A stretch of DNA of 64,000 nucleotides, taken from positions 1 to 64,000 of the forward strand of contig JACPIS010000002.1 of the NCBI GenBank assembly GCA_016187925.1, in the 5' to 3' direction. The first letter of the stretch is position 1, and each line of letters opens with the position of its first letter. The notes beneath the pieces were generated by a model that ran no database searches, was not told the origin of the DNA, and saw nothing but the letters and a program-made list of their open reading frames with translations. The stretch comes from Opitutia bacterium. GTDB taxonomy: Bacteria; Verrucomicrobiota; Verrucomicrobiia; Opitutales; Opitutaceae. Positions 8,561 to 17,692 of this stretch are shown here, piece after piece. The position numbers were made by a program, and so were the translations under genes.

Positions 8561-9043
8561 ATGAAGCAGATATTCGTTCTCCTTGTCTGGCTCGGTTTGG
8601 CCGCCGGGGGGCTGGCGCAGGAATACAAGGCGATGGGGCCGGACATCTTCGATCCACAGGCCAAGGGCGAGGAGCTCATCGCGGGCGCTCTGACCCGGGC
8701 CGCGCGCGAGGACAAACGGGTGCTCGTGTTTTTCGGCGCCAACTGGTGCCCGTGGACACGGCGGCTCCACCGGGCGCTGACCGCGGATGCGGAGGTCTTG
8801 CGGACGCGGCGCCGCGGCTTTGTGCTGGTTTATGTCGACGCCAACACCCGCAAAGACAAGCAGCACAACGCGGCCGTCATCGAAAAGTACGGCAATCCGC
8901 TGCGCTTCGGCATCCCCGTATTCGTCGTGCTGGAGCGGGACGGCGCGCTGTTGACGACGCGCGAGACGCAATCCTTGGCGGCCAAGACCGACGAGGAAGT
9001 GGCCGCCCGGGTGAGGCAATTCCTAGAGACGTGGGTGCGGTGA
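8561..9043 (+). CDS. Secreted thioredoxin-like protein with a single active-site cysteine
   Basis: 160 aa. The ATG at 8561 gives a clean signal peptide (to about residue 20, GGLAQ); a GTG at 8552 would add three residues. The fold is thioredoxin-like (KRVLVFFGANWCPWTRRL), but the usual CxxC is CPWT, so only Cys63 remains. The later GIPVFVVLERDG contains the conserved cis-proline loop. It is probably an isomerase- or glutathione-type thiol protein, or a structural relative without redox function. It is 34 bp after DUF1653 in the same direction. Confidence 0.78.
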   Translation: MKQIFVLLVWLGLAAGGLAQEYKAMGPDIFDPQAKGEELIAGALTRAAREDKRVLVFFGANWCPWTRRLHRALTADAEVLRTRRRGFVLVYVDANTRKDKQHNAAVIEKYGNPLRFGIPVFVVLERDGALLTTRETQSLAAKTDEEVAARVRQFLETWVR

Positions 9044-9084
9044 CGCGTTGAGCCACGGCTCGCGTGCTTCGGGCGCCTGGCGAA

Positions 9085-9654
9085 TCAAGGCCGCTGCAGC
9101 TTCAAACCGAAATGCCAGGGAGGCAGATGGAAGCTCGCACCGTCGACGGCCAGACCAGCCTCAACGGCCCAAGCGATGATCCGCTCCGGCCGGGGACGGA
9201 TTTCGAGCGCCGGGCCACGTGGCGTGGCGATGTCGCTCCGCCAGTGGATGACGGCGATCAACCCGCCCGGTCGCACCACGGCACGGGCCGCACGGAGCAG
9301 CGCGACCGGCTCTTCGGCGTGCAGGATGTTGAAGAGCAGCGCGGCGTCGCACGAACCGGCCGGACGACCGAAACCGTCGGCCAGCACATCGCGCACGGCG
9401 GCCTGCACGTTGTGCAATCCCGCCGCGGCGGCGCGCTGCGCGGTGTGCGCCACCATCGCGGCGTCGATGTCGAGTGCATGCACGATGCCGCCGATGCGCC
9501 GCGCCAGCGGCAAAGTGAACGTGCCGTAGCCGCAACCCAGTTCGGCCACGTCGCCCGTGTGCGCAGCGAAACCGAATGTGTCGAGGATACGCGGCACATC
9601 GAGCAGCGTTTCCCAGTAATCCTGGGCGGGCATGCCGCTTTCGCGCAGCTTCAT
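9085..9654 (-). CDS. Class I SAM-dependent methyltransferase
   Basis: 189 aa. Motif I is VAELGCGYGTFTLPLA, followed by HALDID, and the motif IV region is CDAALLFNILHAEEP. This is a Rossmann-type methyltransferase of the Methyltransf_11/25 group; the substrate is unknown. The start codon at 9654 overlaps the stop of the upstream hydrolase by 4 nt (ATGA), so they form a coupled pair. The gene is convergent with the thioredoxin-like gene. Confidence 0.83.
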   Translation of the reverse strand: MKLRESGMPAQDYWETLLDVPRILDTFGFAAHTGDVAELGCGYGTFTLPLARRIGGIVHALDIDAAMVAHTAQRAAAAGLHNVQAAVRDVLADGFGRPAGSCDAALLFNILHAEEPVALLRAARAVVRPGGLIAVIHWRSDIATPRGPALEIRPRPERIIAWAVEAGLAVDGASFHLPPWHFGLKLQRP

Positions 9655-10607
9655 GGTCCGATTTCGGCAGTTCGGTTGGTCGGTACAGCGTCCGGCCGGG
9701 TGCCGGCGAGCAGCAGGCGCGCAATCGCCTGGGTGCGTCGTCCGATATCGGGCGCGAGCAGGAAGTGGTCGCAGCCGGTCATGACCAGCGTGGGGGCGTT
9801 TTTCGCCAAGGCGTCTTCGATCAGGGTCAGCCCGTCGTTGGGGCCGAGGTCGCGCAATTTCCGGTAACCGTCCCGGGCGCGCGCGGAGACCTCGTCCGGC
9901 TGCGGGATGCCCACCAGGTTGAGCGCCTGCAGGCTTTCGGGATGTTGCCAGGCGGCCGCCCGGGTTCGGCTCCGGGCGGTGGTCAGGCTGGCGATGGTCG
10001 CGAATTTCCAGCCGCGCACGAAAAAGAGGCTCCGGGCCAGCCAGCTCACGGGCCAGCGCAGGGCGTGGTCGGCAAGCGGAGTGCCGTGGAGCAGGCCGCC
10101 GATGTTCACCCAACAAATGATCCTGCCCGCCTCGCCGCGGGCGGTGAGACGGGAGATCGCTTCCGCGGCGGTCGGTCCGCCCGAGCTGGCGCTGACCAGC
10201 CAGAGCTGCCGGGCCGGATGTTGCCGGAGATATTCCGTCAGGAGCGTGGCGTTTTCCTCTACGGGCGAGGCCTCGCGCAGTGGCGCCGTTTCGACCTGCA
10301 ACCCCATTTCCCGCAGCGCTTGGGCGGGCCGGGCGAGATCGGCGCCGTTTCCCGCCAAAGACCGGTAGCCAAAACCAGGAACGAGCACCACGACCAGCCC
10401 GGCCGGCGGCTGCACCTGCGACGGGGAATCCAGTTCGGATGCGAAGGCCTGCTCGCAACGCAGGTTCGCGGGATCAGCCCGCAGGCGGGCGATCAGCTCG
10501 CTGGTTCTCCGGTCTTCGGTGGCGGCGTCCGCCACGATTGGGAAGGCAAGCCCGCCGAGCAGGATCGGCCACCAGGCGGCGCACGAAGGCATGAGGTCGA
10601 AGGGCAT
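9651..10607 (-). CDS. Alpha/beta-hydrolase-like protein, degenerate nucleophile motif
   Basis: 318 aa with an N-terminal signal (to about residue 28, VADAAT). LVVVLVPGFGYRS resembles the oxyanion-loop strand of lipase-like hydrolases, and LWLVSASSGG occupies the nucleophile-elbow position (SASSGG in place of GxSxGG). A candidate His is near TGCDHFLLAP. I would call it a lipase-like secreted hydrolase of unknown substrate. It is coupled by a 4 nt overlap to the methyltransferase gene. Confidence 0.6.
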   Translation of the reverse strand: MPFDLMPSCAAWWPILLGGLAFPIVADAATEDRRTSELIARLRADPANLRCEQAFASELDSPSQVQPPAGLVVVLVPGFGYRSLAGNGADLARPAQALREMGLQVETAPLREASPVEENATLLTEYLRQHPARQLWLVSASSGGPTAAEAISRLTARGEAGRIICWVNIGGLLHGTPLADHALRWPVSWLARSLFFVRGWKFATIASLTTARSRTRAAAWQHPESLQALNLVGIPQPDEVSARARDGYRKLRDLGPNDGLTLIEDALAKNAPTLVMTGCDHFLLAPDIGRRTQAIARLLLAGTRPDAVPTNRTAEIGP

Positions 10608-10656
10608 GACGGAGAACCATCAGAGAGAAAACAGAAGGAACACATATGCAAGCGGT

Positions 10657-10695
10657 GGCAGGCGCGTGCCGCGGTTCGCGCGGGTGGGAGAGTGA
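10657..10695 (+). pseudogene. Remnant of a DUF1653 gene 3' end
   Basis: In frame, this stretch reads R-V-P-R-F-A-R-V-G-E-stop, against R-V-P-R-F-A-R-I-G-E-stop at the end of the intact DUF1653 gene (8284-8526). Bases 10663-10683 are identical to 8494-8514 (21 of 21). Nothing further upstream is recognisable as DUF1653. The remnant is direct to the intact gene and lies past the thioredoxin, methyltransferase and hydrolase genes. Confidence 0.55.
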
Positions 10696-10766
10696 GCACT
10701 TGTGGCGGAGCCGCCTTCGCCCGCCGGGCTACGGCGCGCGGAAGCGCTCGGCCCCGAGCGATTGCT

Positions 10767-12905
10767 TCAGAATCGGAAAGTCCAGACGCCCTTCAGCGAG
10801 GTGTCGTTGCGCGTGGGGCGCAGCTGGCCGTCGGTGGCGTCGTAGCCTTGGTTGACGACGAAGTAGAATTCGTTGCCGGGTTGCACGATCCACTTCACGC
10901 GGAAGTTGGCGCCGAGCTGGTTGGAGAAATTGTCGTATTGTCCCAGCAGGCTGAGCTGCAGGCCGGGAGTGAACAGGTAGGCGACGCGCGCGGTGGCGAG
11001 GCGGACGGCGAAATTGCCCTCGGGCAGGCGGATGGATTGCAGGTCGAACTTGCTGGTGAACTCGAGGTGGCCCGACGGGCGCCAGTTGAACTGCGCGCCG
11101 TAGCGCGTGCGGTGGCCGGTGTAGAAACCGCCGCCGGCCCACGTGAGGCCCGCGCTCACCGGGCGGGCGGGGCTGCTGAGCCAGTCCGCCTGGAAAAGCA
11201 GCCAGCGGTGGTCGCCGGTGGGCAGCAGCACGCCGGGGCTGATGGCGAAGGGCGCGTCGAGCCGCTCGTGGTGTTCCTCCAGCAGCAGTTTCACCAGGTC
11301 GCCCGAGTGGGCCTCGATCTCGACGTAGGGGATCTGGTGGGCCTCGCTCAACGCCCGGCCGCGCAGGCTGGTGCTGATGTCGGAGTATTCCATCGCCTGG
11401 ATGCGGCGGATGCCGAACCGGTCGGGGCGCCACGTGTAGCGCGTCTGGAGAAAATAGGAATTGATGCCGGTGCGCTGGACGGAGCCGAGCGCGGGGTCGT
11501 AGTGGCTGCCGTAGCTGCCGGCATAGTAGGTGAACCCGAAGGGTTCGTTCGGATAATTCACGGCGACGGCCGAGGCGATGCCCTTGCCGCCGGCGAGGGT
11601 GGAGTCGGTCGCCTGGACCCAGGCGTGCGCCTCGATCGCGCGGTTGCCGGGCAGGTGGCTGCTGGCGTAGTTGAAATCGAAACCGACGAGCGTGTTGTCG
11701 CCGCCGGCGCGCGGGTCGCCGTGCGTGACGATGACGCCCGCGTTGGACTCCGCGAGCACCTGCACGCTGGCGCGGCCGACGAACAGGTTGCGCGACGGCA
11801 CGCCGCTGTGGCGGTCGGTCTGCACGTCGAGCACGCCGAGGGTGACGGGGCCGAGCCGGCCGGTGAGCTTGGCGCCGCCGAGCAGGTCGACCGGCGTGAA
11901 GTCGGCCGCGAGGCCGATGCGGCGCGAGAAGAACGGCAGCGGGTCGGTGCGCAGGCCGCCGAAGGTGAAGAGCGAGGCGTCCTGCGTGAAAAACGAGCGT
12001 TTCTCCGGGAAGAACAGCGGGAAGCGCGTGAGGTTGACCTGGCGCTCGTCGACCTCGGCGTCGGCGAAGTCGGTGTTGACGGTGAAGGTGGCGGCGAGCG
12101 ACGGCGTGACGTGCCAGACGAGGTCGAAGCCCGGCTTGAACTCGACCTCGTGCTGGTCGGGCAGCGGATCCGAGTGGCGCGTGAGCGAGGCGAACGGCTT
12201 GAACTCGAGGCCGCGGCCCTGGCGCAGGCCGGTGAGGCCGCGCAGTTCCCCGGCATCCGGCAGCGACGAGATGCCCTTGGCGCGCGTGTAGCCCGACCAG
12301 TTGATCTTCTCCTGCTTGCGGCGGATGACGCGCTGGAGGTTGAACCCCCACGTGTCGTTGGCGGGATCGAACGAGAGCGTCTTCAGCGGGATGGCGAACT
12401 CGGCGGACCAGCCGCCGGCGTCGCGGCTGACCTTGCCGTGCCACAGGCCGTCCCACTCGAACTTCGATTCCGTCTTGTTCTGGATGAGGCCGTCGAGCTT
12501 GCCGCCCGCGGCGGTCAGGCCGAAGAAATAGCCGTCGCGCTGGTGATGAAACGGATCGAAGAGAATCCACACCAGGTCGTCGGAATCGTTGTCTTGGTCG
12601 CGCTGCATGTTGACGGCGCGGATGTGCGCCGGCTCGCGGTCGTGGGCGCGAATGGCGACGTAGAGATTGTCCGCGTCGTAAGCGGCCCAAAACTCGGTGC
12701 GCTCGGTCGGGTCGGTGTTTTCCAGCGGCGTGATCTGGCGGAAGGCATCGCTGTGCGCGGCCGCGTCCCATTCGCCGGGGGAGAGCACGCCGTCGATCTT
12801 CGGCGCGACGGCCGCGGGCCGGAGGGCGAGGGCGGGCGTCTGGGCCGAAACGCGGGTTGTGACCGGCAGCAGTACCGTGGCGAGCAGGGCAAAACGGGAA
12901 ATCAT
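10767..12905 (-). CDS. DUF5916 outer-membrane protein with CBM9-like N-terminal domain (downstream paralogue)
   Basis: 712 aa from the ATG at 12905, with a signal peptide (to about residue 22, VSA). Residues about 30-215 form the CBM9-like sandwich typical of this family (PKIDGVLSPGEWD, YDADNLYVAIRAHD). The rest is a DUF5916 region rich in aromatic beta strands and ends in a barrel-like terminal Phe (WTFRF). Such proteins are predicted outer-membrane barrels of unknown substrate. It is a close paralogue of the gene at 13127-15289: long blocks such as TDFADAEVDER and FFPEKR are shared. Confidence 0.82.
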   Translation of the reverse strand: MISRFALLATVLLPVTTRVSAQTPALALRPAAVAPKIDGVLSPGEWDAAAHSDAFRQITPLENTDPTERTEFWAAYDADNLYVAIRAHDREPAHIRAVNMQRDQDNDSDDLVWILFDPFHHQRDGYFFGLTAAGGKLDGLIQNKTESKFEWDGLWHGKVSRDAGGWSAEFAIPLKTLSFDPANDTWGFNLQRVIRRKQEKINWSGYTRAKGISSLPDAGELRGLTGLRQGRGLEFKPFASLTRHSDPLPDQHEVEFKPGFDLVWHVTPSLAATFTVNTDFADAEVDERQVNLTRFPLFFPEKRSFFTQDASLFTFGGLRTDPLPFFSRRIGLAADFTPVDLLGGAKLTGRLGPVTLGVLDVQTDRHSGVPSRNLFVGRASVQVLAESNAGVIVTHGDPRAGGDNTLVGFDFNYASSHLPGNRAIEAHAWVQATDSTLAGGKGIASAVAVNYPNEPFGFTYYAGSYGSHYDPALGSVQRTGINSYFLQTRYTWRPDRFGIRRIQAMEYSDISTSLRGRALSEAHQIPYVEIEAHSGDLVKLLLEEHHERLDAPFAISPGVLLPTGDHRWLLFQADWLSSPARPVSAGLTWAGGGFYTGHRTRYGAQFNWRPSGHLEFTSKFDLQSIRLPEGNFAVRLATARVAYLFTPGLQLSLLGQYDNFSNQLGANFRVKWIVQPGNEFYFVVNQGYDATDGQLRPTRNDTSLKGVWTFRF

Positions 12906-13126
12906 GCCGGACCAATAGCCGGAGACGGCGCGGTGCCGCGGACGTTTTTCGGGCGACCAATTATGCGGGAGACGGGAGAAGAACATGCGAGGCGTCGGAC
13001 TATGCGCAGGCGGCCGCGAAAATCCACGGGCCGAACGGCTAGACACGTGACACCGTCGCAACGCAGTTTCCGTCACAGTTGGGCGCGGAGAGATGCAGGC
13101 AGGATTCTGCCCGCCCTGCCGTAGCC

Positions 13127-15289
13127 TCAGAAGCGGAACGTCCACGCGGCCTTCAGCGACGTGTCGTTCTGCGTGGGGATGAGGTGGTCGCCGGTGGTGT
13201 CGTAGCCTTGATTGACGACGAAGAAGACTTCGTTGCCGGGCTCGACGATCCATTTCACGCGGAAATTCACGCCGAGCCGGTTGGAGAAGTTGTCGTATTG
13301 GCCGAGCACGCTGAACTGGAGGTCGGGCGTGACGGTGTACACGGCCTTGAGGCTGGCGAGCCGCACGGCGAAATCGCCCTGCGGCAGCCGGATGTCGTAC
13401 AGCTTGTAACTGGTGGCCAGCTCGAGGTGATGGGACGGCCGCCAACCCAATTCCGCCTCGTAGTCGGAGCGATTGCCGCCGAAGAAGCCGCCTTCGCGCC
13501 ATTCGAGGTAGGCGGTGACCGGCCGCGAGGGCGTGCTGCGGAATTGGACGTGGGCGACGGACCAGTGGTAGTCGCGCGCCGGGATGACGATGCCGGACCG
13601 GATCGCGAACGGGTTGTCGAGCCGCTCCAGGTGGTCCTCCGCAAAAATGGTCAGCGTGTCGCCCCGGATGGATTCCAGTTCGACGCCGGGATAGAAGATA
13701 TTGTCGAGCCGCCGGCCGTCGAGTTGCGTGATGAGGACGTTTTCCGCAAAGGCGTCGATGCGCCGCAGCCCGTGCCAGTCGGGGAACCGGCGATACACGA
13801 GGACGGGGTGATGCTCGCGGATGCCGGTGCGGGACGAGAAGCCGAGGGCGGGATCGAACTTCGCGTCGATCCGGCTGAGCAGCAGGTTGAAGTTGATCGG
13901 TTCGTTCGGGTAATCGACGATGACGGTGGTGGCCGTGCCGCGACCGCCGGCCTGGTCGGTGTCGGTGGCCTGCACAGCGGCGTGGATATTGAGGACCTTG
14001 GTGCCCGCGATGTGGCTGTTGACGTAGTTGAAATCGGCGCCGACGAGGCTGGCGCTGCCGTTGAGGCGGGGTTCGCCGTGGGTGAAGATGAGGCCGGCGC
14101 TCGACTCGTCGAGCACCTGGCGGGCAATGCGCCCGACGAGCAGGTTCTTGCCGTTGATGCCGGCGTGGCGGTCGATCTGGGTGTCGAGCACGCCGATGGT
14201 CCACGGGCCTGCGCGGCCGGTGAGCTTGGCGCCGCCGAGCACGTCGACCTTGGTGCCGTCCTCCGCGAGGCCGATGCGGCGCGAGAAGAACGGCAGATTG
14301 TCCTGCTGGAGCCCGCCGAAGGCGAAGAGCGAGGCGTCCTGCGTGAAGAAGCCGCGTTTCTCCGGGAAAAACAGCGAGAAGCGCCCGAGGTTGACCTTGC
14401 GCTCGTCGACCTCGGCGTCGGCGAAGTCGGTGTTGAGCGTGAGTGTGGCGGCGAGCGAGGGCGTGACATGCCAGACGAGATCGAGCCCGGGCTTGAAGTC
14501 GTAGCGGTGCTCGTCGGTCTCGGGCGCCGAGTGGCGTGTGAGGCTGGCAAAAGGTTTCAGGTCGATGCCGCGTCCCTGCTTCAGGCCGTGCAGGCCGCGG
14601 AGTTCGCCGAGGTCGGGCAGGGAGAGGGTGTTCTTGTTGCGGAAAAAGCCGGACCAGCGTACCGCCTCCTGCTTGCGGCGGACGGCGCGCGCGACGTTGA
14701 AGCCCCAGGTGTCGTTTGCCGGGTCGAAGGAGAGTGTCTTCAGCGGGATGGCGAACTCGGCGGACCAGCCGCCCGCGTCGCGGCTGACCTTGCCGATCCA
14801 GAGGGCGTCCCACTGGTCGTTGGGCTCCGTCTTGTTCTGGATGAGGCCGTCATGCTTGCCGCCGGCGGCGGTGAGGGCGAAGTAATAGCCGTCGTTCTCG
14901 CGGTGGAACGTGTCGAAGACGATGCGCACGAGGTCGTCCGAGCCGTTGTCCTGATCGCGCTGCATCGAGTAGGCCCGCAGGCCGGCGAGCCCGGCGGAGT
15001 CGTGGTTGCGGACGGCGACGTAGATGTTGTCCGCATCATAGGTGACCCAGAACTCGGTGCGCTCGGTCGGTTCGCTGTTTTCCCGCGGGAAAACCTGCCG
15101 GAAGGCGTCACTGTGCGCGGCGCCGTCCCACTCGCCCGGCGAGATGACGCCGTCGATCTTCGGCGGCGTGGCGGCGGCGCGGGCCTCGATGCGGGGCGCG
15201 TCGTCCTTGGCGGTAGCGGCGAGCGGAATCAAGGCGGCGAAAACCCCCGGCAGCAACCGGGCGGGGCAGAGGCGGGGAAGGAGGGACAT
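13127..15289 (-). CDS. DUF5916 outer-membrane protein with CBM9-like N-terminal domain (upstream paralogue)
   Basis: 720 aa from the ATG at 15289; an ATG at 15355 would add 22 residues before a clear signal peptide (LLPGVFAALIPLAATA), so the later start is preferred. Domain order is the same as in its neighbour: CBM9-like sandwich (PKIDGVISPGEWD), then the DUF5916 barrel region ending in WTFRF. Both genes lie on the minus strand with a 221 bp gap, so they arose by tandem duplication and have diverged mainly in the middle region (about residues 380-560). Function unknown. Confidence 0.83.
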   Translation of the reverse strand: MSLLPRLCPARLLPGVFAALIPLAATAKDDAPRIEARAAATPPKIDGVISPGEWDGAAHSDAFRQVFPRENSEPTERTEFWVTYDADNIYVAVRNHDSAGLAGLRAYSMQRDQDNGSDDLVRIVFDTFHRENDGYYFALTAAGGKHDGLIQNKTEPNDQWDALWIGKVSRDAGGWSAEFAIPLKTLSFDPANDTWGFNVARAVRRKQEAVRWSGFFRNKNTLSLPDLGELRGLHGLKQGRGIDLKPFASLTRHSAPETDEHRYDFKPGLDLVWHVTPSLAATLTLNTDFADAEVDERKVNLGRFSLFFPEKRGFFTQDASLFAFGGLQQDNLPFFSRRIGLAEDGTKVDVLGGAKLTGRAGPWTIGVLDTQIDRHAGINGKNLLVGRIARQVLDESSAGLIFTHGEPRLNGSASLVGADFNYVNSHIAGTKVLNIHAAVQATDTDQAGGRGTATTVIVDYPNEPINFNLLLSRIDAKFDPALGFSSRTGIREHHPVLVYRRFPDWHGLRRIDAFAENVLITQLDGRRLDNIFYPGVELESIRGDTLTIFAEDHLERLDNPFAIRSGIVIPARDYHWSVAHVQFRSTPSRPVTAYLEWREGGFFGGNRSDYEAELGWRPSHHLELATSYKLYDIRLPQGDFAVRLASLKAVYTVTPDLQFSVLGQYDNFSNRLGVNFRVKWIVEPGNEVFFVVNQGYDTTGDHLIPTQNDTSLKAAWTFRF

Positions 15290-15493
15290 CAGGGGCGTTA
15301 ACGAGAAAAGAGAAGGATTCTTAGGTGGTCGCGAAAATGATGCGCTCGTCGGCATGACAACCGGACAAAGCGACGGGCGTTACAGTTTATCGCACGAACG
15401 GTCGACATCCGGGGATGGATGGATTGCCCGGTGCGATGACGCGCGGGCGGCCGCGCCGCTTCCAGGCGCGGAAAATATTTTTTGGCCGCAGGC

Positions 15494-16249
15494 TTAGGCG
15501 GCTTTTTTCTGCCGGCGGGCCGCGAGCTCGGCGCGGACTTCCTCGAGGGCCTGCCGCAGCTTGGGCGATTTCAACATCTCCCGGGCGAGCGCCTCACCGA
15601 GCAGTTGCCCGGCGACGACATCGCTGGGATAGTGCGCCCCGCCGACGATGCGGCTCCAGCGCACCAAGGCGGACTGGCGCTGCCAGTCGGCGGCGTGCTC
15701 GGGCAGGAGCTCGGTCAGCAGCGCGGCGAACAGCGCGGCCTCGGCGGAGTGGCCGCTGGGGTAGGAGGTGTTGTTCGGGCGGTCGACGACCGGCTGGATC
15801 GCGGCGTCGAAGGTGTAGGGCCGCTCGCGGGTCCAGCTGGCTTTGGCTCCGGTGATGGCCGGGCGCGCCTCGGCGTAGGCCTGCCGGAAGACAGCGGCGG
15901 TGCGCGGGAGATTTTCCGCCGTGCACCAGTCGCCGAGCACGGGCGCGAGCATGCGGAAGATGGTCAGATCCTCGTAGTATTTCGCGAGCTTCGCCTGCTC
16001 GGGAGTCCGCACCTCCTGCAGGTGGCGCATCAGCTCCTGTTCGCCGCGGGCGACGATGGAGTCGGGAGCGGGCGGCGGGGTGAGCAGCGCGCGCCAGTCG
16101 ATGGCGTCGGGGGCGATGAAATCGCGCGTGGCGGGCGGCGCCGCCGTTTTCATCGTCTCGGCGCGCAGGGCCGGAAGCGGGGCGAAGGCGAGCAGCGCGG
16201 CCAGCACGAGGCCGGCGCCGCGACGGAGGAGGGCGGGGGAGCGGGGCAT
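15494..16249 (-). CDS. PAP2-family class A acid phosphatase, secreted
   Basis: 251 aa with a signal peptide (to about residue 30, ALRA). The three PAP2 phosphatase motifs are complete: K136-x6-RP (143-144), PSGH (164-167) and SR-x5-H-x3-D (SRIVGGAHYPSD, 199-210). This is the periplasmic class A nonspecific acid phosphatase arrangement (PhoN-like). The start lies 5 bp after the stop of pyruvate kinase on the same strand, so it is probably co-transcribed with it. Confidence 0.87.
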   Translation of the reverse strand: MPRSPALLRRGAGLVLAALLAFAPLPALRAETMKTAAPPATRDFIAPDAIDWRALLTPPPAPDSIVARGEQELMRHLQEVRTPEQAKLAKYYEDLTIFRMLAPVLGDWCTAENLPRTAAVFRQAYAEARPAITGAKASWTRERPYTFDAAIQPVVDRPNNTSYPSGHSAEAALFAALLTELLPEHAADWQRQSALVRWSRIVGGAHYPSDVVAGQLLGEALAREMLKSPKLRQALEEVRAELAARRQKKAA

Positions 16250-16254
16250 GGAAA

Positions 16255-17691
16255 TCACTCGACGGTGCGGAGCTGGATGCTCTCGATGCGGCGGTTGCTC
16301 TGGGTGAGCACGTCGGAGATGATGACGAGCTTGTCGCCGGCCTTGATGCGGCCGAGTTTCTGCAGCGACTCGATGGCGCGGTTGATCGTCTTCTCCGGGT
16401 CGCCGAAGCTGGCGAGGTAATAGGGCTCGATGGAGCGGACCATGCGCAGGTGGCGCAGCGTCTCCATGGAATCCGTCACGGCGAGGATCGGCGCGCGGGC
16501 CGGGCGGTGCGCGGCGAGGCCGGCGGCGTTGATGCCGCGGCGCGTGAAGGTGAGCAGGAAGGAATTCGGCAGCTCGTTGGCCATGACGACGGCGGAGCGG
16601 CGGAGCTTCATGCGCTCGTCGAGGAAGACGGCGGGCTCGGGGAAGTCGTTGGCCACCTCGTCCTCGATGCGGCGGGCGATGAGGTCGAGCGCGCTGACGC
16701 ACTCGAGCGGGTATTTGCCGACGGTGGTCTCGCCGGAGAGCATGACGCAGTCGGCCTGCTCGTAGACGGCGTTGGCGACGTCGGTGATCTCGGCGCGGGT
16801 CGGCATGGGCTGGTTGATCATCGACTCGAGCATGTGCGTGGCGATGATGACGGGGCGGCCGATGGCGAGGCAGGTGCGGACGGCGCGGCGCTGGATGACG
16901 GGCAGCTCCTGCAGCGGCACCTCGATGCCGAGGTCGCCGCGGGCGACCATCAGCACGTCGGTGGCGCGGATGATCTCGTCGAGGTTGTCGATGGCGGACT
17001 GGTCCTCGATCTTGGCGACGATGCGGGCGCGGGAGTGGTGTTCCTTGAGGAAGGCGCGGAGCTGGAGGATGTCGTTTGCCTCGCGCACGAAGGACAGCGC
17101 GACGAAGTCGATACCCTCCTCGATGCCGACGTGCGTGTCGCCGCGGTCCTTTTCGGTGAAGGAGGGTAGGTTGACGTGCACGCCGGGCAGGTTGATGTGG
17201 CGGCGCGAGGTCAGCTGGCCGGGCGTGAGCACGCGGCAGCGGATGTGCGTGTCGCGCTTCTCGAGCACCTCGAGGCGGATGAGGCCGTTGTCGACGAGCA
17301 CGGTGTCGCCCACCTTGATGTCGTTGACGAGATTGCGGTAGTTGACGTCGACGGAGCGGATCTCCTCGGAGCGGTCGCGTTCGTCGCCGTCGGGCTTGAC
17401 CGTGAAATCGAAGATTTCGCCGACCTTCAGCTCGATGGGCACGGTGAGGTCGCCGGTGCGGATCTCCGGGCCCTTGATGTCCATCATGATCGCCACCTCG
17501 CGGCCGGCCTTCGTGGCGGCGGCGCGGATGCGGCGGATGATCATGCGCGTCCAGTCGTGCTTGGCGTGGGCCATGTTCAGGCGCACGACGTCGACGCCGG
17601 CCGTGATGAGCTTCACGAGCATCTCCTCGCTCTCGGTGGCCGGGCCGAGCGTGGCGATGATCTTGGTGCGGCGGAAAGGAGGTGTGAGCAT
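16255..17691 (-). CDS. pyk: Pyruvate kinase
   Basis: 478 aa. Phosphoenolpyruvate plus ADP gives pyruvate plus ATP. The N-terminal motif RRTKIIATLGPA, the signature IVAKIEDQSAIDNLDEII with its catalytic Lys and Glu, the RGDLGIE metal-binding stretch and IIATHMLESM are all present. The last usually reads ATQMLESM; the His is unusual. The C-terminal domain is complete. The ATG at 17691 gives the typical start (MLTPPFRRTK). It is 1 bp downstream of the MBL-fold gene and 5 bp upstream of the PAP2 gene. Confidence 0.95.
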   Translation of the reverse strand: MLTPPFRRTKIIATLGPATESEEMLVKLITAGVDVVRLNMAHAKHDWTRMIIRRIRAAATKAGREVAIMMDIKGPEIRTGDLTVPIELKVGEIFDFTVKPDGDERDRSEEIRSVDVNYRNLVNDIKVGDTVLVDNGLIRLEVLEKRDTHIRCRVLTPGQLTSRRHINLPGVHVNLPSFTEKDRGDTHVGIEEGIDFVALSFVREANDILQLRAFLKEHHSRARIVAKIEDQSAIDNLDEIIRATDVLMVARGDLGIEVPLQELPVIQRRAVRTCLAIGRPVIIATHMLESMINQPMPTRAEITDVANAVYEQADCVMLSGETTVGKYPLECVSALDLIARRIEDEVANDFPEPAVFLDERMKLRRSAVVMANELPNSFLLTFTRRGINAAGLAAHRPARAPILAVTDSMETLRHLRMVRSIEPYYLASFGDPEKTINRAIESLQKLGRIKAGDKLVIISDVLTQSNRRIESIQLRTVE

Positions 17692-17692
17692 G

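Noticed and set aside
9576-13124. 1182-aa open frame opposite the hydrolase and DUF5916 genes
   Set aside because: It spans several real genes on the other strand, has no recognisable fold and is rich in Arg/Gly/Ala/Glu typical of shadow frames.
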